A DNA stretch of 64,000 nt from positions 1,116,001-1,180,000 of the forward strand of contig CBDAQR010000003.1 of NCBI GenBank assembly GCA_965199055.1. The letters run 5' to 3'. Below, piece after piece: positions 36,771 through 46,285 of this stretch (within the stretch, counting starts at the first letter, position 1; the number at the start of each line of letters is the position of its first letter). Origin of the DNA: CBDAQR01 sp965199055 (GTDB lineage Bacteria; Pseudomonadota; Gammaproteobacteria; Pseudomonadales; Halieaceae). The notes under the pieces were generated by a model. The model made no database searches. It saw only the letters and a program-made list of their open reading frames with translations, and had not been told where the DNA came from. The position numbers and the translations under genes were made by a program.

Positions 36771-37181
36771 ATGTGTACATTACTCGCCAAGATTCAGATC
36801 CACCCCGGAAAGGAATCTGAGTTCGAAGACCTGATGGCATTCATGTATCGACAAACACACAGCACCGAAGACAACGTACTGCGTTATGAGTACTGGCGAG
36901 GTCGCGAGACGGGCTTTTATTACTGCCTGCTTGGGTTTCCCAGCAACACAGCTTTCTGGGAGCATCAGGCCAGCGATCACCATGAAGGGGAAATGGAGCG
37001 CTTCGGGGCCTGCATTGCCGAGTTGGATCTCGAGATTGTGGATCCGGTACAAGGTGCCGCTCCCCTACCGGCCACTCACGACACACCGGTCGAGGCCGAC
37101 GCGCCCGAAAACATTCTCAAACAAGCCGAACTCTATCCGATCAAGCTTGCGGAGTGGTGGCTGGGCCACCGCATAAATTAA
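36771..37181 (+). CDS. ABM-domain (antibiotic biosynthesis monooxygenase-like) protein
   Basis: A 136-residue protein. Its first ~95 residues fit the dimeric ferredoxin-like ABM fold (MCTLLAKIQIHPGKESEFEDLMA, VLRYEYWRGRETGFYYCLLGF, FWEHQASDHHEG). The C-terminal tail (ENILKQAELYPIKLAEWWLGHRI) is an extra helix. AGGAG precedes the ATG. Such proteins are cofactor-less monooxygenases, haem oxygenases or simple stress proteins, so the reaction is open. Translation is probably coupled to the upstream P450, suggesting a step on the same compound. Confidence 0.8.
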   Translation: MCTLLAKIQIHPGKESEFEDLMAFMYRQTHSTEDNVLRYEYWRGRETGFYYCLLGFPSNTAFWEHQASDHHEGEMERFGACIAELDLEIVDPVQGAAPLPATHDTPVEADAPENILKQAELYPIKLAEWWLGHRIN

Positions 37182-37297
37182 CGCAAAAAAGTAAACGGCA
37201 ACTGGCCGCTGCCGCACTTACACCACGAACAGCTTAGCGCTTCAATACGGATTCTCGATAAGATCCTATTGATAGAACTGCATATCCAGTGATTTCT

Positions 37298-38914
37298 ATG
37301 TATAAGAGCATTCTGCTTACAGGCCTGGTCCTCGCCGGCACTACCAATGCGACAGACAATGTACCGCCCCGCAACCCCTGGGTCGCCGACGCTGCGTACG
37401 CAATATCGCATCACGACCCCGCCCAGTCTGATTCCACCCCCGTCGACGGGCCGCGACTGAGCAAGCAATTAACTGCGGCCGACGTGAAGACCGTCCCTGT
37501 GGTATGGACCTCGGCGCCGGTCTATAAACACATTGGCGACGAAACTGTCGTCATTGGCGCTAACCCGCTGGGTATCATCAAGATCCGCGCCACCGGAGAA
37601 GACTTCACCGAAGTCAGCAACGTGCCCTACCCCGGTATCGAGCACTACCACAGCGATGTGTCGACCCAGGACATCGTCGAGATCATGAACCAGATCGACC
37701 ATCGGCGCCGCAACAAGCAGGACATCCGCCTCATGCTCAATACCTGGTGGATGTATTACAAGCTGAACGTCAATCTGCGCACCATGCCCAATGGCTCCTA
37801 CTCCGTCATCGATAAGGAGGGTTACCACTACACCAATTTCGACAAATATCATCTGGTGAAATCCTTCGACAACAATGAGGTCGATGCGCCGATGGTGCCG
37901 GTCAAGCACGCCAATATAGTGGCCCAACTGCCGGAAGAGGTGCAGGAAAACGTCAAGTATCTACTCGGCATCACCATGACATCGGACGGGCACCTCGTGG
38001 CGTCGGCTACCGGTGCGATTATGGTGGTAGACCGCGACCTCAATCTGAAAGATTACGTCTCTTTCCCAGGTGAATGGGTGGAAAACTCGATCGCTGCAGA
38101 CGAAAACGGCGGCATCTACGTCGTGACATCACAGCGCATGCACAAGCTGGTATGGAATGGAGAGTCATTGTCTCAGGCGCCCGGTGACGGCGCCTGGTCC
38201 TCTCCTTACAACGTGATGCCAGAAGGCGAAGCGCAAGCGATGGGCGCCTCTTCCCACGGCTCCGGCACGACACCGTCGCTAATGGGCTTCAGCGATGATG
38301 CCGATAAGTTGGTGGTGATCTCAGACGGTGACCCCGAAGGCGCCAATGTCGTGGCGTTTTGGCGCGATAAAATTCCAGACGACTTCGAGCAAAAACCTGG
38401 CACCAAGAGCAGACGCATTGCCGATCAGATTCGATTGCCTTTCGCCGCCAAAACCACCGTAGATGCTTCTTTAGCTACCTTCGAAGACGGCGTAATAGCC
38501 ATCAACACCACCTAACCCGAGCCGGGACCAATCTCCATGGACCTGATCAGCAACGCATTTCTGGCAGGTACGACACGGCCAGCGCCGATGGGTGCGGTGA
38601 AGTTTCGCTGGCTTAACGATGAAAACCGTTTCGTTACCGATTGGACCATCGACGCGATCGACAACACTGACTACATGCCGGCGGGGATCTCCCACGCCAA
38701 CGGCCTCGCCTACTTTGCCAACAAGCAAAACGACATCTACGAGTACTTTGCCGTCGATTTCGAGACTGGAGAAAAAGTGGCTACCTGGCGCTTTCCCGAC
38801 GACAGCATCAAGTACAACACATGGGGTGGCATCACGGTGTTCCTTGAGGACGGCGACTTTTTGTTAGGTGGCTTCTTTACCATCAAGCGCTTCAATACCG
38901 GCGACCTGCGCTGA
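37298..38914 (+). pseudogene. Secreted propeller-like protein interrupted by an in-frame TAA
   Basis: The frame opens at 37298 (ATG; a GTG at 37289 is in frame) with a signal peptide (MYKSILLTGLVLAGTTNA). It runs to a TAA at 38513-38515 and continues in the same frame to 38914, together about 538 codons. The two parts read as one protein: GTTPSLMGFSDDADKLVVISDGDPEGANVV and later YNTWGGITVFLEDGDFLLGGFF are typical of repeated propeller blades. There is no recognised catalytic motif. The second half has its own ATG at 38537 but no signal peptide, so alone it would not be exported. Function unknown; quinoprotein- or SMP30-like proteins have similar blade patterns. Confidence 0.7.
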
Positions 38915-38991
38915 CACTTCCACCGGCGGCTTCTAATTCGGCGCGCACTGGGCTATAACTCCTCGGGTATCGAACTACCCGGGAGCATCCC

Positions 38992-40848
38992 TTGAAGCCT
39001 CTTATTATTTTGCTGGGCGTACTCACGCTAGCCAACATCGTTGCTTGTTCAAATGACAGCAGCCAAAGTCCTGAGCCTGCTGACACTAGCGCCCAGATAC
39101 CCGCACCTGGCCTCGACGATCTTTACCTCCAATCCGCACGCGCGCTGTTTAACGCGCGGCCCTCAGAAGCCACCAACCTTGGGGTAAGCGAAGAGCTGGT
39201 GGGTAGCTATTTTGCAGACCAGCTGGCTAACTTCTCCCCGGGGTCCGAGCAAGCTTTTCGAGGCAAGCTTTATTCCTTACACGAAGCCATTGCTTCAGCG
39301 ACCGCTTCGGACGAGGAGCGACTCAATCGAGATATCGTGGCCAGCATCACTCGCTACTATGCAGGCAACCCGGATTTTCCCATCGGCTATATTGATCCCT
39401 GGATGGGTCTTTCTCCCTTTATCGTCAGCCAAATCAACGGTCCCCTCATCGACATTCCGCGGCGCCTCGAGAACGCACACCTGGTGCGCTCCGAGCGAGA
39501 TGCTCTCAATTATTTAACCCGCCTGGATACGATGACAGACATGGTCAACAGCGTGAGCGAGAAACTAGCGGCCGATGCCGAACAGGGCTGGATTGCACCC
39601 CAGGTCGTACTCAACGGTTCGCTGGGCTTTATCGCCAAGTTTACCGGTACACCTCCTGAGCAGGCCGCGCTGGTCGTTTCATTCGACGAGAAAATGTCAC
39701 GCGTCAGCGAGATATCCCCAGATCAACGCGAACAACTGACAGCGGAGGCCACACGCCTGCTCACCGAAAGCGTTTATCCGGCTTACCTTGCACTGGCAAA
39801 GCAGGTGCGTGAACTGATGCCATCGGCGCCCGAGGAGTCTGGCATATGGGCCCAGCCTGATGGCAGCGCTTATTATCAGGACGCCATTCAAATGCTCGGG
39901 GACAGCACGCTCAGCGCGGATGAGATTCATGCTGTCGGCCTCGCCGAGGTGGAAAGAATCAGCGCTGAGATGGATGCCATACTGCGCGAGGAAGGCTACA
40001 CCGAGGGCACGGTTGGACAGCGCATGGTGCAGCTCACCGAAGAGCCTCGCTTCCTTTATGAAGACTCCGATGCGGGCCGCGCCGAGCTCCTGCAAGATCT
40101 CAATGGCTATATCGAAGAAATCACAGAGCGCATGCAACCGGTGTTTCGCACAGCGCCAGAATACGACGTCGTGGTCAAGGCATACCCTGTGGAGATTCAA
40201 GATGGCATGCCTGGCGGGCAGTACAATGCACCCGCCGTTGATGGCAGCAAACCGGGCACCTACTGGATTAATCTGCGCGACATGAAAGGTAACCCTCGCT
40301 GGGCGCTGAAATCGCTTACCTACCACGAAGCCAATCCCGGTCATCACTGGCAGGTCGCGCTGAACCTTTCACAAGAAGACTTTCCCTTCCTGCGCCGCAT
40401 GGCACCCTACAACGCCTACGTCGAGGGGTGGGCTCTGTACGCAGAGCAGGTGGCAGCGGAAATCGGTATGTATGAAGACTATCCCTTCGGCGATTTGGGC
40501 AGGCTGCAGGCGGAGCTGTTTCGCGCAGTGCGGCTAGTCGTCGATACCGGAATGCACCACAAACGCTGGACCCGAGAGCAAGCCATCGAATACATGTCAG
40601 ACATTACGGGTAACGCCGAATCTGATGTCGTCGCCGAAATAGAGCGCTATATGGCTTGGCCCGGACAAGCGCTGGGCTACAAGCTGGGAATGTTGAAAAT
40701 TCTTGAACTTCGCAGCAAAGCGCAGCAGGAGCTCGGCGATGCTTTCGACCTGGCGGCTTTCCACGATCTGTTATTGCTGGGTGGCGCCATGCCTATGAGC
40801 ATTCTCGAAGGCGAGGTTGATCGCTGGATCGCGGAGCAGGGCTCCTGA
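38992..40848 (+). CDS. DUF885 family lipoprotein (putative metallopeptidase)
   Basis: A 618-residue lipoprotein: start TTG, signal MKPLIILLGVLTLANIVAC with Cys19 in the lipobox, then a Ser/Pro linker. The C-terminal half has the DUF885 signature HEANPGHH (His445-His452) followed by VEGWALYAEQVAAEIG, a pattern that looks like an HExxH-type zinc peptidase variant with a downstream Glu. Family members are mostly uncharacterised periplasmic hydrolases. GGGAG precedes the start. It follows the broken propeller gene by 77 bases on the same strand. Substrate unknown. Confidence 0.88.
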   Translation: MKPLIILLGVLTLANIVACSNDSSQSPEPADTSAQIPAPGLDDLYLQSARALFNARPSEATNLGVSEELVGSYFADQLANFSPGSEQAFRGKLYSLHEAIASATASDEERLNRDIVASITRYYAGNPDFPIGYIDPWMGLSPFIVSQINGPLIDIPRRLENAHLVRSERDALNYLTRLDTMTDMVNSVSEKLAADAEQGWIAPQVVLNGSLGFIAKFTGTPPEQAALVVSFDEKMSRVSEISPDQREQLTAEATRLLTESVYPAYLALAKQVRELMPSAPEESGIWAQPDGSAYYQDAIQMLGDSTLSADEIHAVGLAEVERISAEMDAILREEGYTEGTVGQRMVQLTEEPRFLYEDSDAGRAELLQDLNGYIEEITERMQPVFRTAPEYDVVVKAYPVEIQDGMPGGQYNAPAVDGSKPGTYWINLRDMKGNPRWALKSLTYHEANPGHHWQVALNLSQEDFPFLRRMAPYNAYVEGWALYAEQVAAEIGMYEDYPFGDLGRLQAELFRAVRLVVDTGMHHKRWTREQAIEYMSDITGNAESDVVAEIERYMAWPGQALGYKLGMLKILELRSKAQQELGDAFDLAAFHDLLLLGGAMPMSILEGEVDRWIAEQGS

Positions 40849-40873
40849 TATAACGGTCTACGGGATTAGCCCG

Positions 40874-42076
40874 TCACTCATCAGCGAGCACCTCGTCTAG
40901 CCACTCGCCCAAACGTAGGCGATCTATTGAGGCGATACAGCGTCGATGAATTTCGGGCATGACCTCGTCCATATCTCCTGTCATCGCACCCAATCCGATC
41001 GAGACCACAATGGTCATCCAGGTCTGGAAAGAGAATCCCCGGTATTGATACCAGGTTTCCTCGAAATTGAGTTGAACACCGGCGCCTGCCAACTGCTCGA
41101 GGTAATAACGCACCAACGCATCCTCATGCTGTGCCAGCAGCTCCGCAGGCAGAGAGTCCGTTAGGAAGTACTGCACATCGCGGATACCCTTACCCCACTG
41201 CGCCGCCTGCCAGTCGAGCATTCCACCCTCTTCACCGTAAAAGAAGTGATTGCCCATATGAGAGTCGCCATGCAGCAGCGTCAAGTCGCCGTCTGTCCAC
41301 CAATCGACCAGCGCATCCCAGTGCGCGGTCGCTTTGTGGAACCAGGCTACATGCTCATCACTGAGAACAAGATCCTCGCGCTTGCGGCACTGACGGAGTG
41401 CAGCGCGCCCCATCAATGGCGAGAGCGCGCGCATAACCGGCGAAGTGAAGGGCTGCTTTGAGTCGGGCAACAATCTCTGTTGCTCGTCTCGGCTGATACC
41501 GTGGAAGGACGCGTGAAATCGCGCCATGGTGCGAAGCCCTCGGCGCGCCGACTCGAGGGAGAGACCTGTCAGCATCTCGGGGTTACTGTGCAAGACTATG
41601 CCAGGGTCATCATGAAGGTTCTCCATCAACATCAGCATGCGGGAGCTGCGGTTAAGCATGGCGTAGGCACGCGGCACACGCACCGGCAGCAGCGGAGCTA
41701 CATTGCGATAGAAATCACATTCCAGCTCCCAGGACATAATCGTGCCCATAAACAAGCGCGTCGCCAGGCTTCGCACCGGCATCTTTAGAAACATGCTGCG
41801 GGGCCAGGTGGCATGGTCCTCATCATATTCGAGTGCCAGTACCCGGTTATTACAATTGCTACTGATGGACTGGGTATCCAGCACATGCACCGAACGAATG
41901 CTGCCTATCTCGCGGTAGGCTCCAATCCCGTGTTGGCGCAGCAGATTCTGCATGAACACGGCATCCGCCACCCGCCACTCCGAAAGCGGCAAAGCAGCGC
42001 CGGGCCGCAGCGCATCGGATGCAATCCGAACCGCACTGCGCGTCAATTGCTTGGCGACGGTAAGAGTCCCTGACAT
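40874..42076 (-). CDS. Phosphotransferase/kinase-like protein (APH superfamily)
   Basis: A 400-residue protein of the aminoglycoside-phosphotransferase/ecdysteroid-kinase-like superfamily. The catalytic loop LLHGDSHMGNHFF (HGDxHxxN, about residue 270) and the metal-binding DWQ in GGMLDWQAAQWG are clear. The N-terminal half carries FLKMPV with the probable nucleotide-binding Lys and LLMENL-like hinge sequence. It phosphorylates a small hydroxyl compound, not necessarily an antibiotic; in similar contexts such genes sit next to acyl-CoA and sterol-like metabolism. It diverges from the CrtI-like oxidoreductase with a palindromic site between them. Confidence 0.82.
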   Translation of the reverse strand: MSGTLTVAKQLTRSAVRIASDALRPGAALPLSEWRVADAVFMQNLLRQHGIGAYREIGSIRSVHVLDTQSISSNCNNRVLALEYDEDHATWPRSMFLKMPVRSLATRLFMGTIMSWELECDFYRNVAPLLPVRVPRAYAMLNRSSRMLMLMENLHDDPGIVLHSNPEMLTGLSLESARRGLRTMARFHASFHGISRDEQQRLLPDSKQPFTSPVMRALSPLMGRAALRQCRKREDLVLSDEHVAWFHKATAHWDALVDWWTDGDLTLLHGDSHMGNHFFYGEEGGMLDWQAAQWGKGIRDVQYFLTDSLPAELLAQHEDALVRYYLEQLAGAGVQLNFEETWYQYRGFSFQTWMTIVVSIGLGAMTGDMDEVMPEIHRRCIASIDRLRLGEWLDEVLADE

Positions 42077-42100
42077 GGAGTGTGTTCACTTGTCGGCGTA

Positions 42101-42122
42101 GGACATAATATATAATATGTCC
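42101..42122. promoter_or_regulatory. Palindromic operator between divergent genes
   Basis: A 22-bp inverted repeat with outer arms GGACATA and TATGTCC around an AT-rich centre; 20 of 22 positions are symmetric. The centre contains TATAAT (42111-42116), a good -10 for the rightward oxidoreductase gene, and -10-like sequences on the other strand. This is the usual setting for a TetR-type repressor; the TetR gene at 43762 is the nearest candidate. A GGACAT half site lies just before that TetR gene too. Confidence 0.55.
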
Positions 42123-42179
42123 GATCAACGACCAATCGACCGAAACCCACAGGCGACGGAATCGTAGAGGGATACCAGC

Positions 42180-43802
42180 ATGTCAAACCAGGCGTTCGAC
42201 ACCATCATCATCGGCGCGGGCCACAATGGCCTGGCAACAGCGACCGTATTGAGTCGGCAGGGCCAACGCGTGTTAGTGCTGGAGAAGAACGACTACGTTG
42301 GGGGCATGGGCGGCACCCGAGAAATCTTAAAAGGCTGTAAGAACGAGGTGGGCGCCAGCGTCATGTTCCCACTGTCGAAGGAAATTAAAGACTACTTCGA
42401 TTTTGAAGGTCATGGGGTCGAGATGATTCCGCTACCCGTGATGGCGGCGAACTTATTGGGCGCGGATGGCCGTCCCCTGGTGTTCTACAAGAATCCGCTG
42501 AAACTATCGTTCAATCTACTTAGAAGCTTTGGCCCAGGCGCCATGTTGGGCTTCGGCAGACTGCTGAAGTTTTGCGAGTATCCAGCCCAGGTGCTGGATC
42601 GATTTACCGCTCGCAAAGCACCGCGCAAGCTGGAAGAACTTATTGCAGAGGCGCCCAGCGATGAGAAGCGCGAGCAGTTGGAGCTGGCTTTCAAGGGCTC
42701 CGCTATGGATATCATTGATCGTTTCTTTCCGGACAAGATCAAGCACCGCGAGCTGCGAGCCAATATGGCATTCGCCGCCGCACAGGCAACCTACAAGGGC
42801 CCCTACACCCCCGGCTCAGGCCTGTGCCTCATATACACCATGGCACAGGAAGGCTCCGAAGGCCTGATGCAACGCGTAAAAGGCGGCATGGGAAAGCTGT
42901 CCGAATCTCTCGTTGGACAGCTAGAAAAAGCGGGCGGCGAAGTGCGATTGAAGCAGCGCGTACAAAAGATCGTCATTGAAGATGGTCGTGCGGTTGGCGT
43001 GGAACTAAAAAGCGGCGAACAGATTTTAGCCAACGTGATTGTTTCCAATCTCGACAAACCTGCCACTTTCGGTGGCCTGCTGGCAGGCCACCCTCTGTCT
43101 AAAGAGGTGCAAAATCGGATCGATGCCTTCGAGCACCGCGGCGCTTTCGTACACATGCTCTTCAAGTTGAAGGGCTTACCGTCTTTCGCCGCGCACGCGA
43201 GCAAGCTAAATCACACCCAAGGCGGCCGTTTTGGCGGCGCCATGGTGCTGGACCCGGAAGAAATGCAAGCCTGCTTTGAAGCCTGCCAGCGCGGCGAGCT
43301 TCCCGACAACGTGCCGCTGGCGTATCAATTCCCTACCGTCGTTGATCCGACACTGGCACCCGAGGGCTGCCATATCGCCAGTGCCTATGGCTTCTACTTT
43401 CCCTGCGATGCGCCCAAGTCGGAACGCGGCAAGCTGCGCGATCAGATGGGCGAGCTGATCATGGATCACATCTCGGTACATATGCCGGATTTTCGTGACT
43501 TGGTCACCGACAAGGCGATTTTTTCGTCGGACCACTTCGCCAGTATGCACGGCGTTACTAACGGTGACTGGACACACGGCTTATTGCATCCGGAACAGAT
43601 GATTGGCGACCGCTGCCTGGTCGATGGCACCGGCCACGTCACCCCAATTACCAACTTGTTTCTCTGTGGCGCCTCTTGCCACCCCGGGCCCGGTGTCACC
43701 TTCCTGCCCGGCTACAACTGCGGACATGAAATCATGCAGTATGCGGTTGCCGCTGATGGGCCTAGCGCAAAAACACCGGTACCAGCAGAGCGTGCAGCGT
43801 AG
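42180..43802 (+). CDS. FAD-dependent oxidoreductase, phytoene-desaturase/CrtI-like
   Basis: A 540-residue flavoprotein with the dinucleotide-binding start FDTIIIGAGHNGLATATVLS (Gly12-x-Gly14-x-x-Gly17) and VLVLEKNDYVGGMGGT, as in the CrtI/NAD(P)-FAD oxidoreductase family. A C-terminal GASCHPGPGVTFLPGYNCGHE segment closes the FAD site. Members desaturate or isomerise carotenoids but many have other substrates. The gene does not sit with other carotenoid biosynthesis genes, so a catabolic or redox role is as likely. AGAGGG lies upstream of the ATG. Its 3' end overlaps the convergent TetR gene by about 41 bases. Confidence 0.85.
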   Translation: MSNQAFDTIIIGAGHNGLATATVLSRQGQRVLVLEKNDYVGGMGGTREILKGCKNEVGASVMFPLSKEIKDYFDFEGHGVEMIPLPVMAANLLGADGRPLVFYKNPLKLSFNLLRSFGPGAMLGFGRLLKFCEYPAQVLDRFTARKAPRKLEELIAEAPSDEKREQLELAFKGSAMDIIDRFFPDKIKHRELRANMAFAAAQATYKGPYTPGSGLCLIYTMAQEGSEGLMQRVKGGMGKLSESLVGQLEKAGGEVRLKQRVQKIVIEDGRAVGVELKSGEQILANVIVSNLDKPATFGGLLAGHPLSKEVQNRIDAFEHRGAFVHMLFKLKGLPSFAAHASKLNHTQGGRFGGAMVLDPEEMQACFEACQRGELPDNVPLAYQFPTVVDPTLAPEGCHIASAYGFYFPCDAPKSERGKLRDQMGELIMDHISVHMPDFRDLVTDKAIFSSDHFASMHGVTNGDWTHGLLHPEQMIGDRCLVDGTGHVTPITNLFLCGASCHPGPGVTFLPGYNCGHEIMQYAVAADGPSAKTPVPAERAA

Positions 43803-44331
43803 CGCGCAGCTCCTGCTCAGACTTACTCCAGTTGCTGGGCAAGGTCAGGAACGAAAGCAGCACACGGTAGACCCACTCGACCATGATTTCAGGTCTTACC
43901 TTGTCCTGTAACAAGCCCAATTCCAATGCGGGTTGAATAACGTTATCCATCAGCTGTTCCCCGAAGTCCACGATCAGCTCGGAGTTCCATACCACACGCC
44001 GTGCGCGCGCATCCTCATCAGAGGCAAAAACGGCATACAGCAAGGGACGTCTGGGAATTTCTCGCAACGCCAGAAGCAAGCCTTCGACGATGACATCTGC
44101 AGGCTCGGCGAAACGCGCGAGTTTATCTTGTATGGCTATATTGGCTGCCTGCATTTCCTGCTTGATCACCGCAACCAGCACATCGTCGCGGCTGGGGAAA
44201 TATCGATACAGCGTGGAACGCGCCACCCCCGCCGCTGCCGCGACCTCGCGCATGCCAGTTTGGCTGATGCCATCTTCGAGGTAGCACTCACGCGCCGCAG
44301 CGAGAATGGTGGTTACCGGGTCCTTACTCAT
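43762..44331 (-). CDS. TetR/AcrR family transcriptional regulator
   Basis: About 189 residues. The N-terminal helix-turn-helix is plain: TILAAARECYLEDGISQTGMREVAAAAGVARSTLYRYFPSRDDVLVAVI. The C-terminal ligand domain is helical and unassigned. In-frame starts exist at 44361, 44343 and 44331; I chose 44331, which places the first helix at the normal distance from the N-terminus, but no strong ribosome site decides. The gene diverges from the sulfotransferase gene and overlaps the end of the CrtI-like gene. It may control the sulfotransferase run and, through the palindrome at 42101-42122, the CrtI-like/phosphotransferase pair. The only recognisable transcription factor in the window. Confidence 0.88.
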   Translation of the reverse strand: MSKDPVTTILAAARECYLEDGISQTGMREVAAAAGVARSTLYRYFPSRDDVLVAVIKQEMQAANIAIQDKLARFAEPADVIVEGLLLALREIPRRPLLYAVFASDEDARARRVVWNSELIVDFGEQLMDNVIQPALELGLLQDKVRPEIMVEWVYRVLLSFLTLPSNWSKSEQELRATLHALLVPVFLR

Positions 44332-44447
44332 GGTGTGGGACATTAGAACTGTTGCAAACAATCTTCAACTATATGCGGCCTCTTAGGCCATGTGCGCCAC
44401 TGCCAAAATCGCGTAGTCTTTGATGGATATAAGGTGAAGAACTTGCA

Positions 44448-45701
44448 ATGACACAACCCCTAGCGCAACTGCCGCTCCCGCTGAAGCTATTCAATCAACT
44501 GCTTGCCTGGAGTGGCCCGCTCGGCCGTCGCGCGATCGATCTCAATCCTGATCGACTGATTGACGCCGCTTCGAAGAAGGCCGGTCTGGACGATTTCGGT
44601 TCCGACTACTTCCGCGAACCACTGCGGCTATTGTGCCGCTCGCTAGAGGAAGACGCGCATCTAAGCGCACTCGGTCGAATCATCGCCCGCAACGACATAC
44701 TGCGCCTGCTCGACAACCGACTCAGGTTCGTGGATATCTTTAAGCGCCACCCGGAGATCGCAAACGAAGCCATCATCGCCCCCGTGTTTATTCTGGGCAT
44801 GCCGCGTACGGGCACCACCAGCCTGCACGAGCTAATCGCTCTGGACCCGCAATTTCGTGTGCCGCTCAGTTGGGAGGTTGCCCATCCCTTCCCACCCCCG
44901 GAAACCGTGTCCTACAAAACAGACCCGCGCATAGCGGAAGTGGAAAAAGAACTGGCCAATGTTGACACACTGCTACCTGGCTTTAAGCACATGCACCCGA
45001 TGGGTGCTCAGTTGCCTCAAGAATGCGTAGCCCTGTTCAGCCATGACTTTAGCTCGATGATTTTCGACGTGCAGTTCCGCTTGAATCAGTACCAGCAATG
45101 GCTGATCCAGGAAGACATGAGCGAGGTATTTCGCAACCACCGGCGTTGGCTGCAACTACTGCAATGGAAATGCCCTGCAGACACCTGGGTACTGAAATCG
45201 CCCCAATACCTCTGGAACATCGAGGACATGCTGCGTGAATACCCCGATGCACGCGTCATACAAACCCATCGCGACCCCATCAAGGTTGCTCTCTCTGTCG
45301 GCAGTCTGACCACCACCCTGCGCTCTCTAGGCTCACATCATGTCGACCTGCAGGAGACCACCCGCGAGTACGCGGACCTGCTCAAGTACGGCACGGACAA
45401 AACCATGGCGGCGCGACAGCGCGGACTACTGGGCGCTGAACGCGTCTTTGATATGCAGTTCAAGCAGTTCCGTCAGGACCCGGTAGCGATGGTGCGCAGA
45501 ATCTACGACCACCTGGGGTTCGTGCTGAACGAGGCCACCGAGAACACCATGCAGGATTTTCTGGAGAAAGGTCACGAGGAACAGCGACACGGCCAGCACG
45601 GTTACACCATCGCCGCTTCTGGGCTGGACCTGGAGACAGAACGAACACGCTTTTCGGCCTATCAGAACAGCTATCAGGTCGAGTCAGAACCAATCAACTA
45701 A
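44448..45701 (+). CDS. Sulfotransferase family protein
   Basis: Transfers sulfate from PAPS to a hydroxyl group, cytoplasmic. The 5'-phosphosulfate-binding loop GMPRTGTTS lies at residues 117-125 and a 3'-phosphate-binding stretch (VIQTHRDPIKVALSVGSL) follows. This Sulfotransfer-type architecture of about 400 residues is common in marine and actinobacterial genomes and often acts on lipids or steroids. It starts the rightward six-gene run up to 50878. The presence of two sulfatases elsewhere in the window suggests active sulfate-ester turnover, though no direct link is visible. Confidence 0.85.
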   Translation: MTQPLAQLPLPLKLFNQLLAWSGPLGRRAIDLNPDRLIDAASKKAGLDDFGSDYFREPLRLLCRSLEEDAHLSALGRIIARNDILRLLDNRLRFVDIFKRHPEIANEAIIAPVFILGMPRTGTTSLHELIALDPQFRVPLSWEVAHPFPPPETVSYKTDPRIAEVEKELANVDTLLPGFKHMHPMGAQLPQECVALFSHDFSSMIFDVQFRLNQYQQWLIQEDMSEVFRNHRRWLQLLQWKCPADTWVLKSPQYLWNIEDMLREYPDARVIQTHRDPIKVALSVGSLTTTLRSLGSHHVDLQETTREYADLLKYGTDKTMAARQRGLLGAERVFDMQFKQFRQDPVAMVRRIYDHLGFVLNEATENTMQDFLEKGHEEQRHGQHGYTIAASGLDLETERTRFSAYQNSYQVESEPIN

Positions 45702-45733
45702 AGTCACTAAAGAATCACAATGGGGGCAAGCTT

Positions 45734-46270
45734 ATGTTTGCAGACGAAATTCTCGGCCCGGTTAAACAGTGGGGCTATCTGGTCAAAGATCTCGACAGCG
45801 CCATGCAATGCTGGGTGGAACAACTCGGCGTGGGCCCTTGGTGGGGCTATCGCAATGTCACTGTGCAGGCGGAGTATCAAGGTGAGCAGAGTGAAGTCGT
45901 AATGAGCGTGGGGCTGGCTTACCACCAGGGCATGCAGATCGAACTGATTCACCAGACCAATGACACCACCTCGCCTTACAGCTACTTCTACCGCGAAAGC
46001 GAAGATGCCCAGGTGCTGCAACAAATCGCTTACATGGTGCCTGATGTGCAGCAAGCCGCAACGGTATGCCGGGAACGCGGCATGCACGAAGTGGGGCGTA
46101 TCATGCCGGCCCCGGAACTCATCTATATCTACATGAGTTCACCGGCTATGCAGGGCTTGGCGATCGAGCTTATGCCACACGACCAGGGTTTCCTGGATGA
46201 ATATGCACGTTGCGCCGCCGAGGCTGATCAGTGGGATGGCAGCGACCCCTATCGACTCATCACATTCTAA
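45734..46270 (+). CDS. VOC/glyoxalase-fold protein
   Basis: A 178-residue vicinal-oxygen-chelate fold protein with two betaalphabetabetabeta-type units: VKQWGYLVKDLDSAMQCWVEQLGVGPWWG, then QQIAYMVPDVQQAATVCRERGM. Possible metal ligands are His in HQGMQIELIHQ and Glu in AIELMPHD. Such proteins include methylmalonyl-CoA epimerases, ring-cleavage dioxygenases and isomerases. It lies between a sulfotransferase and a KstD-like flavoprotein, suggesting a step in the same catabolic route. Reaction unassigned. Confidence 0.8.
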   Translation: MFADEILGPVKQWGYLVKDLDSAMQCWVEQLGVGPWWGYRNVTVQAEYQGEQSEVVMSVGLAYHQGMQIELIHQTNDTTSPYSYFYRESEDAQVLQQIAYMVPDVQQAATVCRERGMHEVGRIMPAPELIYIYMSSPAMQGLAIELMPHDQGFLDEYARCAAEADQWDGSDPYRLITF

Positions 46271-46285
46271 GCGCGGAGACGCAAA

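Noticed and set aside
44377..44389. GGCCT-CTT-AGGCC dyad upstream of the sulfotransferase as TetR operator
   Set aside because: Short and unlike the 42101-42122 dyad; too weak to call.
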